A stretch of 38,511 nt of DNA from Pseudomonadota bacterium (GTDB taxonomy: Bacteria > Cyanobacteriota > Vampirovibrionia > Obscuribacterales > Obscuribacteraceae). Below are positions 25,405 to 34,213 of the stretch, one piece after another (position 1 is the stretch's first letter; each line of letters starts with the position of its first letter). The position numbers were made by a program, and so were the translations under genes. The stretch covers positions 1-38,511 of the forward strand of contig JAJPJO010000488.1 in assembly GCA_021324135.1 (NCBI GenBank), written 5' to 3'. The notes under the pieces are model-generated. The model was not told where the DNA came from and made no database searches. It worked only from the letters and a program-made list of their open reading frames with translations.

Positions 25405-26637
25405 ATGTCACACAATGTCGTCGAGAATTTTGACTCGGCCGCTCACAGTCGCGATCACAATTTCACTCATGTTTGGCAGAACATTGTTGCGATGCAACAA
25501 GGCTCTGATATCGATCTTCGGCTCAAAGCCGGAGCTGAAGGACGGGACTGTCTCAAAGGTGGTGCCACCACGCATGATGCAGGATCAGGAAGCGACGATC
25601 TGAGCGGCAAAGGCACTTCATCCGAGCGGCAAATCCTGCCGTCATTGAGCATCGTGGACGGTGGCAAGACAATTGCTGATTCAGAAGGGAAAGCCATGTC
25701 CGGTGGTGCATCACTGGAGAGATGGGGAGGCAGAGAATTCAAGGTAAACGCCGATGGATCGGCTCAGTACGACATTCAATCCGGCGATACGGTCTGGTCA
25801 GTATCGGCTGACGTCTTGAGACACCGTCTCGCTCGAGAGCCCAGCAACACTGAAATTGCCAATGAAGTACCCGATATCGCGCAAGCGAGCGGCCTGGCTG
25901 ATGCCAATTTGATCTTTGCAAACCATAAGTTGCTGATTCCGGCCGAGGGTAGCGACAACACAAGACCGGACCCTTCACCCGATGCTGCTCCTCCTGCACT
26001 ACCATCGCCGGCTCGACCGGATGAAGCGAGTCCCGGCCCGGCCAGGGAGACGCCCTCACCTGATGATCGAGCTCCCGACAACAACGATGCACCAGACAGG
26101 CAAGGTAAACCTCGACAAACGGATCGCAGCTCCTGGTATATATCGCAAGCCAATGACTCCAATATCGGCAAAGGCGAATGGATTGGTTGTGGACCGACCA
26201 GTCTCTTGATGGCTCTTTCCGACTGGGGTTTGTCTTCCGCGACGGAAGCGAACCGGCAGAAGCTCCTCGCAGATTCGGGCACCGAGCGTGCCGGAGAGTT
26301 CCCCGGCAATGTTGATTACATGCGCGACCTGGCGCGCGCCCGCGGACTTCAGGCCGAATCGAGCCATAACGCACCGGATCTGCCGGGAATGGATCAGGCT
26401 CTGGCTGAGGGTAAGAGCTTGATCGTCAACGGCAGCATGCCCGGCGCGCACGGCGGTCTGGTGCCTCACTTCGTCTACATCTCCGGCAAAGACGACAACG
26501 GCAATTACATCCTTGGCGATCCGGCTCAGCCAAGTGTGACGCGCTGGTCGGCTGCCGATCTAAGCGCCTTTGTCACGCGCGGACGAGCCGGGAATGTCAA
26601 TCCGCCGGGATATGTGGCAGTATGGAGAGACTCATGA
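25405..26637 (+). CDS. LysM-like and C39-like peptidase protein
   Basis: This 410-residue protein starts at ATG 25405, with GGAG 10 bases upstream. It has no N-terminal signal peptide. Residues about 123-182 form a LysM-like module (YDIQSGDTVWSVSADVL...LIFANHKLLIP), which usually binds peptidoglycan or chitin. A Pro/Asp-rich linker (187-235) follows. The C-terminal half resembles papain-like C39 peptidases: C262 in IGCGPTSLLMALSDWGL, H355 in LVPHFVYISG and D372 in ILGDPA form a plausible Cys-His-Asp triad. It could process a peptide or act on the cell wall. It ends head to head with lysC, with a strong inverted repeat between them. Confidence 0.8.
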   Translation: MSHNVVENFDSAAHSRDHNFTHVWQNIVAMQQGSDIDLRLKAGAEGRDCLKGGATTHDAGSGSDDLSGKGTSSERQILPSLSIVDGGKTIADSEGKAMSGGASLERWGGREFKVNADGSAQYDIQSGDTVWSVSADVLRHRLAREPSNTEIANEVPDIAQASGLADANLIFANHKLLIPAEGSDNTRPDPSPDAAPPALPSPARPDEASPGPARETPSPDDRAPDNNDAPDRQGKPRQTDRSSWYISQANDSNIGKGEWIGCGPTSLLMALSDWGLSSATEANRQKLLADSGTERAGEFPGNVDYMRDLARARGLQAESSHNAPDLPGMDQALAEGKSLIVNGSMPGAHGGLVPHFVYISGKDDNGNYILGDPAQPSVTRWSAADLSAFVTRGRAGNVNPPGYVAVWRDS

Positions 26638-26667
26638 TCTGATCGAATCGAGCCAACAACCTGATGT

Positions 26668-26708
26668 CCTGCGGGTATCAAATTCGGTCACTTTTGATAC
26701 CCGACAGG
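26668..26708. repeat. Strong inverted repeat between convergent genes
   Basis: A perfect 11-bp stem (CGGGTATCAAA at 26672-26682 paired with TTTGATACCCG at 26693-26703) is extended by CCTG/CAGG after one unpaired A, giving 15 pairs around a 10-base loop. It lies between the stops of the C39-like gene (26637) and lysC (26732). No T run follows it on either strand, so it is not a canonical intrinsic terminator. It may stabilise mRNA 3' ends or block read-through in both directions. Confidence 0.75.
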
Positions 26709-26731
26709 GAATCAAGCGCATGATGCAGCGC

Positions 26732-28030
26732 TCAGGCGACCGCGACCTCCTGCAGTCTGACGGCGCCGAGTTCGAACTGGTCATGAATCGCCTGGCAGGC
26801 GAGATCCGCCTGAGCGCGAGGCACAAAACATGAGACTTTCAGATCGGAGCAATTGAAGTGCTTCAGGTCGATTCCCTGGCGCTTCAAGCATGAAATAATG
26901 CCGGCGACGATAGAACCATTGCCGGTCAATCCCCGCCCGACGACACTGACCTTGGCGCAGTCGGAATCGGAGCTGACTCTTGTTACTCCCTCGATTGTGC
27001 AGAGTCGGCGAATGGCTGAGTGCACACCGTGCTCTTCTTGTGATGAGACAATCAGGAGCGCGTTTTCGCAACCGCTGTCGCCCGGCACCATATGCGCTAC
27101 CAGCTCGGATTGCAGCTCGCCTGCTTTAATCAGCTCGCTCAATTCCTCCAGAATCCGATTTTCCCTCAAACTGCCCTCAAGTCTGATGCAGGTTTGTTTG
27201 CTATCGATTGCCAGACCGGTAATCGACTCTCTTCTTTCCATAGTTTCAAAACTCCTTATAATCGTTCCTTCATTGTCGAGGTTGAATGTATTTCTGATCT
27301 GCAGATCGACATTGTAGGTTTCTCCCAGCTCCACGGCTCTGGGATGAATCACCTGAGCACCACTGCGCGCCAGTTCCAGAGCCTCTTCGTAGGAAACCTC
27401 TTTGAGAAGACGGGCACCCTTGATCAGGTTAGGATCGGCGGAGCAGAGTCCGTCGACATCGGTGTAGATAACACATTCCGACTCGAGTACGGCAGCCAGC
27501 GCCACAGCACTCGTGTCTGAGCCGCCGCGTCCGAGCGTAGTGATCTCACCCTCATCAGTGGCGCCTTGAAAGCCGGCCACTACGAGAACTTCATTTTCCT
27601 CGAGCGCCAGATGCAAGAAATCGCGATCAATGCCGGTGATGCGGGCTGCACCAAATGTGGAGTCAGTTCGCAAACCAATCTGTTGACCGGTAAAGGATTT
27701 GGCGCGGATGCCCAGAGATTTCAACACCAGGGTGAGCAAAACCATGGATGTCTGCTCGCCTGTAGACAACAGCATATCAAGCTCTCGTCTGTCTGGTCTT
27801 TGCGAACATCTCTTGGCCAGATCGATCAGATAGTCAGTGGTGTCGCCCATGGCGGATACCACGACCACGATCTTGCTCAACCTGTTTGAATTGAGGGCAG
27901 CGCTGATCAGGTTGCCGACATGATAGATGCGGCCGACGTTTTTGATCGACGTTCCGCCGAATTTCCAAACGGCGACCCCATCTAACTTGCATGAGGCATC
28001 TAATGTACAGGACAATGGATTAGCCGGCAT
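26732..28030 (-). CDS. lysC: Aspartate kinase
   Basis: This 432-residue enzyme phosphorylates L-aspartate, the first step toward lysine, threonine and methionine. Start ATG 28030, with GAGG about 8 bases upstream. The N-terminus has the amino-acid kinase motif VWKFGGTS. The catalytic domain contains STGEQTSMVLL, FQGATDEGEITTLGRGGSDTSA and the aspartate-binding YTDVDGLCSADP. The C-terminal part (about 280-430) has two ACT-like regulatory units (ALLIVSSQEEHGVHSA..., AKVSVVGRG...GIDLKHFNCSDLKVSCFV), so feedback inhibition by end products is likely. The gene starts 8 bases inside the end of the PLP enzyme gene upstream, implying coupled translation. Both would be controlled by the methionine-codon leader described at 29253-29461. 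Confidence 0.93.
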   Translation of the reverse strand: MPANPLSCTLDASCKLDGVAVWKFGGTSIKNVGRIYHVGNLISAALNSNRLSKIVVVVSAMGDTTDYLIDLAKRCSQRPDRRELDMLLSTGEQTSMVLLTLVLKSLGIRAKSFTGQQIGLRTDSTFGAARITGIDRDFLHLALEENEVLVVAGFQGATDEGEITTLGRGGSDTSAVALAAVLESECVIYTDVDGLCSADPNLIKGARLLKEVSYEEALELARSGAQVIHPRAVELGETYNVDLQIRNTFNLDNEGTIIRSFETMERRESITGLAIDSKQTCIRLEGSLRENRILEELSELIKAGELQSELVAHMVPGDSGCENALLIVSSQEEHGVHSAIRRLCTIEGVTRVSSDSDCAKVSVVGRGLTGNGSIVAGIISCLKRQGIDLKHFNCSDLKVSCFVPRAQADLACQAIHDQFELGAVRLQEVAVA

Positions 28031-29252
28031 GGACAACCTCTTTCTTCTCGCCTTTGACCGACGCCGTATTTGCTTTGGGAAGAACCGCTTCCAGATCTTC
28101 GATCAAATCTTCTGCATCTTCCAGACCAACAGATAGACGGATCAAACCATCGACGATTCCGCAGTGCTCGCGCACCTCTTTCGGGATCGGCGCATGAGTC
28201 ATGCTGGCTGGATGGCAAATCAATGATTTCACACCGCCCAGACTCTCGGCCAGTTGGAAAAGCTGAGTTCCGTTAACCACGTCTCTGGCCGCTTCCAGCC
28301 CGCCCTTCACCACGCACGATACCACACCACCAAAGCCGCTCATTTGCTTTTTAGCCAGATCGTGCTGCGGATGTGATTTCAAACCGGGATAATAGACGGT
28401 CTCGATTGAAGGATGCTCTTCCAGGAAAGCGGCAATAGCGGTGGCATTGCGCTCATGCTCTCTGAGACGGGCAGATAGTGTTTTTGCACCTCTGAGAATC
28501 AAGAAGCAATCAAATGGTCCCGGCACGGCACCGACAGCGTTTTGATAAAACTTCAAATCCTCATAGAGGGCATCGTTGGATGTAACGATTGCACCGCCTA
28601 TAACATCACTATGGCCGCTGATGTACTTGGTTGTGCTGTGGACTACGATGTCGGCGCCCAGCTCGAGCGGACGTTGGAAATAGGGTGTTGCAAATGTGTT
28701 GTCGACAACGAATATCAGATTGTGATGGCGCGTTATCTCAGAGACGGCTTGCAGATCCGCCAGTCGCAGAAGAGGATTCGTGGGGCTCTCCAGCCAGACG
28801 AGCTTGGTGTTCGGCTGAACAGCGCGCTCAATCTCTCCAACATTGCGGGCGTTTACATAAGTGAAACTGACGTTGTAACGCTTGAAGACTCGCTCGAACA
28901 AACGATAAACTCCGCCGTAGACATCCTCGCCGCAAATGACATGATCGCCGGCCGAGAGAAGATTCAACACGGTTGAGGCCGCGGCCAAGCCCGAGGCGCT
29001 CGCCAAGCCATATTTGGCATTCTCAAGTGCTGCGATGCATTGCTCCAGAGCCGTGCGCGTAGGGTTGTGCGTGCGGGCATATTGGTAGCCTCTATTCTTG
29101 CCCAGCTCCTCGAGTACATATGTAGCTGTTTGATAGATTGGCGTGATCAACGCGCCCGTCACCGGATCGGCTTCTTGTCCGGCATGAATGGCCGCGGTAG
29201 CGAAGCGCAGTGGTTTATTTGTACAGGTTTTGGTTTGCTCGAATTTACTCAT
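28020..29252 (-). CDS. Cys/Met-metabolism PLP enzyme (cystathionine gamma-synthase-like)
   Basis: This 410-residue enzyme of the cystathionine gamma-synthase / O-acetylhomoserine sulfhydrylase group uses PLP bound to K209 (in STTKYISGHSDVIGG). The family pattern of PLP and substrate residues is complete: QYARTHNPTR, SGLAAASTVL, VDNTFATPY and RLSVGLEDAEDLI. It could make cystathionine or homocysteine from an activated homoserine, or act as a gamma-lyase; the sequence does not decide which, so I give no symbol. It starts at ATG 29252 behind AAGGAG. The overlapping lysC downstream and the Met-rich leader upstream argue for a biosynthetic role in methionine synthesis. Confidence 0.88.
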   Translation of the reverse strand: MSKFEQTKTCTNKPLRFATAAIHAGQEADPVTGALITPIYQTATYVLEELGKNRGYQYARTHNPTRTALEQCIAALENAKYGLASASGLAAASTVLNLLSAGDHVICGEDVYGGVYRLFERVFKRYNVSFTYVNARNVGEIERAVQPNTKLVWLESPTNPLLRLADLQAVSEITRHHNLIFVVDNTFATPYFQRPLELGADIVVHSTTKYISGHSDVIGGAIVTSNDALYEDLKFYQNAVGAVPGPFDCFLILRGAKTLSARLREHERNATAIAAFLEEHPSIETVYYPGLKSHPQHDLAKKQMSGFGGVVSCVVKGGLEAARDVVNGTQLFQLAESLGGVKSLICHPASMTHAPIPKEVREHCGIVDGLIRLSVGLEDAEDLIEDLEAVLPKANTASVKGEKKEVVHAG

Positions 29253-29280
29253 TGTTGTTCTCCTTTTGCGATGAGAGTAA

Positions 29281-29315
29281 ACAAACAAAATCGCCCTTCT
29301 CGAAGGAGAAGAGCG
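29281..29315 (-). terminator. Intrinsic terminator of the methionine-operon leader
   Basis: On the minus strand a 10-bp stem (CGCTCTTCTC / GAGAAGGGCG, one G-U pair, 29315-29306 with 29301-29292) with loop CTTC is followed by ATTTTGTTTGT. It lies 29 bases before the start codon of the PLP enzyme, so it would stop transcription before that gene. Its 5' arm can pair instead with 29369-29381 (see findings). Confidence 0.82.
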
Positions 29316-29345
29316 GCTACGTCACAGAATTATGTTCTTACTTAG

Positions 29346-29408
29346 TTATGCAAGACCTGTGCGACGGTGCCACCCTCCTCCGGAGGGCATCGACATCGCC
29401 ATAGTCAT
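29346..29408 (-). CDS. Methionine-rich leader peptide (putative attenuator)
   Basis: This 20-codon frame begins ATG at 29408 and ends TAA at 29346. Its peptide begins MTMAMSMP, with methionine at positions 1, 3, 5 and 7, then SGGGWHRRTGLA. It lies between a consensus-like promoter and the terminator upstream of a methionine-biosynthesis operon, so it fits a leader peptide whose Met codons sense charged tRNA-Met. The 3-bp-loop hairpin formed by CCCTCC and GGAGGG within codons 8-12 (29373-29387) would be masked by a ribosome stalled on the Met codons. The weak point is that no ribosome binding site is visible, since the upstream bases are pyrimidine-rich. Confidence 0.6.
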   Translation of the reverse strand: MTMAMSMPSGGGWHRRTGLA

Positions 29409-29433
29409 TGTGGAAAGGAATTGCATGCACTCT

Positions 29434-29461
29434 ATTATCGTCGGGCAATTTTATTTGTCAA
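29434..29461 (-). promoter_or_regulatory. Sigma-70-type promoter for the methionine operon
   Basis: Minus-strand TTGACA (29461-29456), a 16-base spacer, then GATAAT (29439-29434). Transcription would begin near 29427, about 19 bases before the leader peptide start. This is the best consensus promoter I see in the window. Confidence 0.72.
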
Positions 29462-29549
29462 ACGAAAATGCAGGGCAGTTTACAAACCGGCACAAATGAA
29501 TAGCAGAGCGCTTGCCTGTGAGGCAGTGATGCAAAAGCCAGATCGCTTG

Positions 29550-32500
29550 TTAGACAGGGCTGTTGCGGGATTTATCCAGATCGGCGCCGCGCCCGGCATT
29601 TGCCTCCACCGTTTCTCTAGCTCCGACTTTCTCGAGCTCAGGATGCAAGGCATTAATAGATTCGGCCGGCAAATCGTCGTCGTGACGCTTCGCCATTTTA
29701 AGGACAAATTGTTGTAGATCATCCATATATGTGAAAACCACCGGCACCACCAGTAGTGTCAAAATCGTCGACATAAACAGTCCGCCGACGACCGCAATCG
29801 CCATTGGTGCTCTTGCCTCGGCACCGGCTCCCAAGCCGATGGCTATAGGAAGCATGCCGGCAATCATTGCTGTCGTGGTCATCAATATCGGCCGCATTCT
29901 GGTTCGCCCGGCGCTAAAAATCGCCGCCTCGCGGGTCATGCCTTTCTTCATGGCCACAAGACAATACTCGACCAGAAGAATGGCATTCTTGGTCACCAGT
30001 CCCATGAGCATGACGATACCGATGAGGGCATACATATCAATCGGCTTGTTGAGCAGGAGCAAACCGATCAAAGCGCCGCCGAGCGAGAGCGGCAAAGACA
30101 TCATGATCGTGAAGGGCTGCAGGAAGCCTCTGAAGAGAAGCACGAGCACGGCGTAGATAAGAAGCACGCCTGTAAAGATCGAGTAGCCGAAACCGCCGAA
30201 TATATCGCTTTGAATTTCAGCATCGCCGGTTTTGTGTTCCTTAACGGATGCAGGCATGTTCTTGAACGCCGGCGTATTATGGATCTTCTCCAGCGCTTTT
30301 CCAAGGGTGAGATCCGATCCGAATTTGGCCGTTATGGAAACCTGGCGGGCGCGATCGTATCGCTCGATTTTGAATAAACCGCTGTCAAACTCTACTTTGG
30401 CAACGCTCGCCAGTGGAACCAGTCTGCCGTCATTGCCGGCCACCTTCATATTGCCGATTACCGACATCTTGTTGCGGAAACGCGGATCGATGCGAACGAC
30501 AATCGGAATCTGGCGATCGCTCAAGTCAAATTTGGGGCGGTTGGCGTCGATATCGCCCATGGTGGCAACCAGAGCCGTGCGGGCAATGGACTCGACTGAG
30601 ATGCCTTGCTCGGCCGCTCTGGCAAAGTCAGGTCTTACTACGATTTCCGGGCGCAGGGCAGCAAGACTGGATTGAACATCGGTGAGTCCGGGAATAGCTC
30701 TGACTTCCTGGATCAGGCCTTGAGCCGTATGATCGAGCGCCTCCGGGTCGTAGCTCGTGAGGAGAATATGGACGGCCCCGGATCCCCAGCCGCCGCCGAA
30801 TGTCACTCTGGCGCCCGGCACTGAGGTCAGTTCGGGACGGATCTTATCCTCGAATTGATCCTGACTGAGCTGACGTTCACCCCTCGGCTTGAGCGTGATG
30901 ATCAGCCGCCCTTTACTGACCTCGCCGCCACCGCCGGCGCTGGCATATACTGAGGAGACCTCCGGATGTGCTCGCGCTCGCCGGGTGAGCTCCTGCAAAA
31001 CCTCCAGAGTCTCCGGCAAGCGAGAACCAGGCGGTAGCTCGACGTTGACGTTGCATTCGCCCCGGTCGATTCTTGAAACCAAAGATGTGGGCAAGGCCTT
31101 GAACAATGCAATGCTGCCGGCAAAAAAGGCGATGCCGGCCACCACCGTGATCAATCTGTGTTTGAGAACCACACTCAAAGAGCGATCGTACAGCCTTTCG
31201 ATCATCCCCAGCTCGTGCTTCTCTTTCTGCTGCTTCAGCCAATAGGCAGCCATCACCGGAGTGATCAAACGGGCCACCAGCAGTGAGCAGAAAACGGCGA
31301 CGGATACCGTCAAGCCGAACTGCCGGAAGAATTGACCGGGAATGCCGCCCATGAACGCAACCGGCAAGAAAACGACGACTGCAGCCATGGTTGTCGCGAC
31401 CACGGCAAGACCGATCTCATCGGCAGCGTCAATGGCAGCGAAGTAAGGTTTCTTCCCCATATTCATGTGCCGGACGATGTTTTCAATCTCGACGATGGCG
31501 TCATCCACCAGGATACCTATGACCAGCGCCAAGCCGAGCAAGGACATATCGTTCAGCGTGAAATTGCAGGCTTTCATGAAGGCGAATGTCGGTATCACGG
31601 ACAGTGGCATCGCGAATGCTGAAATCAATGAGGCTCTGCCATTTCTCAAATAGAGGTAAATCACTAACACAGCCAGGATTGCTCCCAGTATCAGCGATTC
31701 GAAGGTGGCTTCGCAGGATTCCCGGACGTACTTGGCACCGCTGAAGATTTGTTTGAACTTGATGTCCGGATATCTTTTCTCCAGATCGGCCAGGGTTTTC
31801 TTGGCGCTGTCCTCGACAGAAACAATGTTGTGTCCCCGCCGGCGCACTATATCCATGCCGACCACCGGCTTGCCGTCGACAAAAGCCATGTGGCGCCGCT
31901 CAGAGGCACCATCTGTGACATCACCAAGAGCGCGCAGCTCCACCCAGCGGTTGCCAGGCAGCATGATGCGCGTGGCCCGCAAACTTTCGATCGTCGGAGC
32001 GCTGCCCAGCGTCCGAATCGATTCCTCGGCCGCACCAATCTCACCGCGACCACCGGGAAGATTGACGTTCAGCGACCGCAACTGCATGTTCACCATGTCG
32101 GCTGTGGCGCCCAGGGCCTCCAGCCTGACTGGATCCAGATCCACCTTGATCTGCCGGTTGACGCCGCCGAATCGCTCAACCGAGCCCACTCCCGGATTAC
32201 TCATCAGTACGCGGGAGATATCGTTATCAATCAAATCGCAAAGATCCATGGGCGAGCGAGTGCTCGATGCGACAGTATATGTAATGGAGCCGTCGCTAAC
32301 AAAGTCTTCCCGTTGAATCAACGGCTCTTCGATGCCGCGGGGCAACTGTTGCCTGATCCTTGTCATTGCCTCGCGAACGTCATTGGTGGCTCGGTCACTG
32401 CTGGTTCCCAACTCGAATTCGATATAAGTGCTCGACTGTCCGGTGACGACCGTGGAGCGGATGTGCTTGACGTTGGCTACTCCGGCAACTGCATCCTCGA

Positions 32501-32705
32501 CTTTGCGAGTCACCTGGGTTTCCAACTCGACCGGAGCGGCGCCGCTCATGTTGACGAAAACCGAGACCCACGGCACATCTATATTCGGCTCTTCTTCGAT
32601 ACCGAGCGAGGTCAGCGAAATGATTCCCGCAATCGTCAGGAGAATAAAAAGGATGATTGGTGGAATCGGATTACGAATACACCAGGCGGAGATATTCCAG
32701 TTCAT
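29550..32705 (-). CDS. RND-family efflux pump inner-membrane transporter (HAE-1/AcrB type)
   Basis: This 1051-residue transporter has the full length and 12-helix layout of the AcrB-type RND permeases that use the proton gradient to expel hydrophobic or toxic compounds. The first helix (PIPPIILFILLTIAGIISL) is followed by the large periplasmic loop. The helix with VIGILVDDAIVEIENIV carries the adjacent Asp pair (DD) equivalent to AcrB D407/D408 of the proton relay. A second repeat begins near residue 520. The C-terminal tail is charged (ETVEANAGRGADLDKSRN). Its ATG overlaps the adaptor stop by 4 bases (ATGA), a classic operon. No outer-membrane factor gene is adjacent, so the third component must be elsewhere. 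Confidence 0.95.
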   Translation of the reverse strand: MNWNISAWCIRNPIPPIILFILLTIAGIISLTSLGIEEEPNIDVPWVSVFVNMSGAAPVELETQVTRKVEDAVAGVANVKHIRSTVVTGQSSTYIEFELGTSSDRATNDVREAMTRIRQQLPRGIEEPLIQREDFVSDGSITYTVASSTRSPMDLCDLIDNDISRVLMSNPGVGSVERFGGVNRQIKVDLDPVRLEALGATADMVNMQLRSLNVNLPGGRGEIGAAEESIRTLGSAPTIESLRATRIMLPGNRWVELRALGDVTDGASERRHMAFVDGKPVVGMDIVRRRGHNIVSVEDSAKKTLADLEKRYPDIKFKQIFSGAKYVRESCEATFESLILGAILAVLVIYLYLRNGRASLISAFAMPLSVIPTFAFMKACNFTLNDMSLLGLALVIGILVDDAIVEIENIVRHMNMGKKPYFAAIDAADEIGLAVVATTMAAVVVFLPVAFMGGIPGQFFRQFGLTVSVAVFCSLLVARLITPVMAAYWLKQQKEKHELGMIERLYDRSLSVVLKHRLITVVAGIAFFAGSIALFKALPTSLVSRIDRGECNVNVELPPGSRLPETLEVLQELTRRARAHPEVSSVYASAGGGGEVSKGRLIITLKPRGERQLSQDQFEDKIRPELTSVPGARVTFGGGWGSGAVHILLTSYDPEALDHTAQGLIQEVRAIPGLTDVQSSLAALRPEIVVRPDFARAAEQGISVESIARTALVATMGDIDANRPKFDLSDRQIPIVVRIDPRFRNKMSVIGNMKVAGNDGRLVPLASVAKVEFDSGLFKIERYDRARQVSITAKFGSDLTLGKALEKIHNTPAFKNMPASVKEHKTGDAEIQSDIFGGFGYSIFTGVLLIYAVLVLLFRGFLQPFTIMMSLPLSLGGALIGLLLLNKPIDMYALIGIVMLMGLVTKNAILLVEYCLVAMKKGMTREAAIFSAGRTRMRPILMTTTAMIAGMLPIAIGLGAGAEARAPMAIAVVGGLFMSTILTLLVVPVVFTYMDDLQQFVLKMAKRHDDDLPAESINALHPELEKVGARETVEANAGRGADLDKSRNSPV

Positions 32706-34213
32706 AGCCCGACCTGCACCACATCTCGATCGGAGAGGAAGCGCGCACCCTTAGCGATGATCAGCGTGCCGGCTTTGACGCCGTTCTTAATCTCGACAAA
32801 CTGATCGGCATGTATCCCCGTTTTTACCGGACAGCTGATCGCTCGATTGCCTTCCAGTTTAAACACAAACGACTCTCCGTTTCTCGTCACGACAGAGACA
32901 GGTGGAACAGTGATCGCCTGGCGTGTGCCGAGGCAAACCTGGGCGCGCACGAACATGCCCGGCTTCAGTCCGACATTGTTGGGCAGGGCGATGCGCACGA
33001 TGCCCAATCTCGATGCCGGATCGACTTGCGGGCTGACCAGTTGCACCGTGCCGAAAATATTGCTCTCGTCGTCTTCATAACGTGAGATTTTCACTTTCTG
33101 GCCGGCTTTGAATTTAGCCAGCTCGATATCTGAAACTTGAGCTTTCAGCTCCAGTTTGTGCAAACGAATGATCGAGAACAAAGGTGTACCGGTCGAGGTA
33201 ATGTCACCGATATGGGCATCGCGTCTCGATATAAGTCCATCATCGGGGGCGCGGATAATCGTCTGGGCAAGCTGCTCTTGCAAATGCTCAATCTGCGCCT
33301 TGGTTTCAGCAATAGCAGCTTTGGATATATCGACGTCTTCGCTGCGTCCACCGCGTGCGGCGATAAGCCAGCGCTGATGTGCCTGCTCGGATGTGAACTG
33401 AGCAGCCCTCACCTTTTGCTCGGCGCTCTTCAACTCTTCCTTAGCCGTTTCCGCTGCAAGCTGTTTCGTTTCCGACTCCTGCATGCTGATCGCACCGGCA
33501 TGCGACAATTCGGCGGCGCGTCTGGCGTTAATCTCGGCATTAGCAAGATTCTCGCGGGCTTGCTTGAAGTGAGCCCGTTCCTGAGCAACACTTGCCTCGG
33601 ATTGCGAGTAAGCCGCCTCAAGAGCAAGAATGTCCTCGGGCCGGTTTGGCTGAATCGCCTTCTTCAAGTTGGCTTCGCTTGATGCCAGGCGTGCTCTGGC
33701 CTGATCGAGCTGCGCTTTTATGAGGGCGGAGTTCAGCACCACCAGGGCTTGCCCTTTCTTTACCGAATCACCTTCCTCGACATTGACCTGATTGATGCGC
33801 AAACCGCTGATTTCAGCACCAACACTGAGCGGGTCCCAGGCCGTTACGCTGCCTGTTACAGCCACCGTATCCTCGACCGAACGCACCGCCGCTGGTGCGG
33901 TCGTCACCGTCACCACCGGTGGTTCTTTTGCCCCGGCTGCAATCGAGGGGGACGATTTGGAAACATAATTCTGGTATGCCAGCGTCGAGCCAGCCACCAG
34001 AAGAACAGCCAGAATTACAAAAACGATTGATCTTCTGATCTTGCTGGAGGCGTTCTCTTTGCCGCCTACTCGCTTGATAACCGCCTGCATCTCTGGAACG
34101 TTGAGAGCGTTTTGCTCAACACCCTGGGCGGCTGGTCCAGTTTGATCATCAGCGCTTCTATCTTTGATAAGTTGAGCCCCGGAGCCGCCAGGCTGGCTCA
34201 TATCTGGCTTCAT
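32702..34213 (-). CDS. RND periplasmic adaptor (HlyD/MFP family)
   Basis: This 503-residue membrane-fusion protein links the pump to the outer membrane. A short cytoplasmic N-terminus and one membrane helix (IRRSIVFVILAVLLVAGSTLAY, about residues 62-83) precede the periplasmic part. It contains the biotinyl-lipoyl halves (ISGLRINQVNVEEGDSVKKGQALVVL and IIRAPDDGLISRRDAHIGD), a long alpha-helical hairpin rich in Ala/Glu/Gln, and a beta-barrel region with KVKISRYEDDE. Longer than most adaptors because of the N-terminal extension. The ATG at 34213 has GGGAGGT 8 bases upstream. Co-translated with the RND pump. Confidence 0.92.
   Translation of the reverse strand: MKPDMSQPGGSGAQLIKDRSADDQTGPAAQGVEQNALNVPEMQAVIKRVGGKENASSKIRRSIVFVILAVLLVAGSTLAYQNYVSKSSPSIAAGAKEPPVVTVTTAPAAVRSVEDTVAVTGSVTAWDPLSVGAEISGLRINQVNVEEGDSVKKGQALVVLNSALIKAQLDQARARLASSEANLKKAIQPNRPEDILALEAAYSQSEASVAQERAHFKQARENLANAEINARRAAELSHAGAISMQESETKQLAAETAKEELKSAEQKVRAAQFTSEQAHQRWLIAARGGRSEDVDISKAAIAETKAQIEHLQEQLAQTIIRAPDDGLISRRDAHIGDITSTGTPLFSIIRLHKLELKAQVSDIELAKFKAGQKVKISRYEDDESNIFGTVQLVSPQVDPASRLGIVRIALPNNVGLKPGMFVRAQVCLGTRQAITVPPVSVVTRNGESFVFKLEGNRAISCPVKTGIHADQFVEIKNGVKAGTLIIAKGARFLSDRDVVQVGL

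Noticed and set aside
29353..29387. T-box-like string AGGGTGGCACCG in the methionine-operon leader
   Set aside because: The string matches the T-box consensus, but only about 50 bases lie between the promoter and it, too few for the stem I and specifier loop of a T-box. The Met-codon leader with alternative pairing explains the region better.
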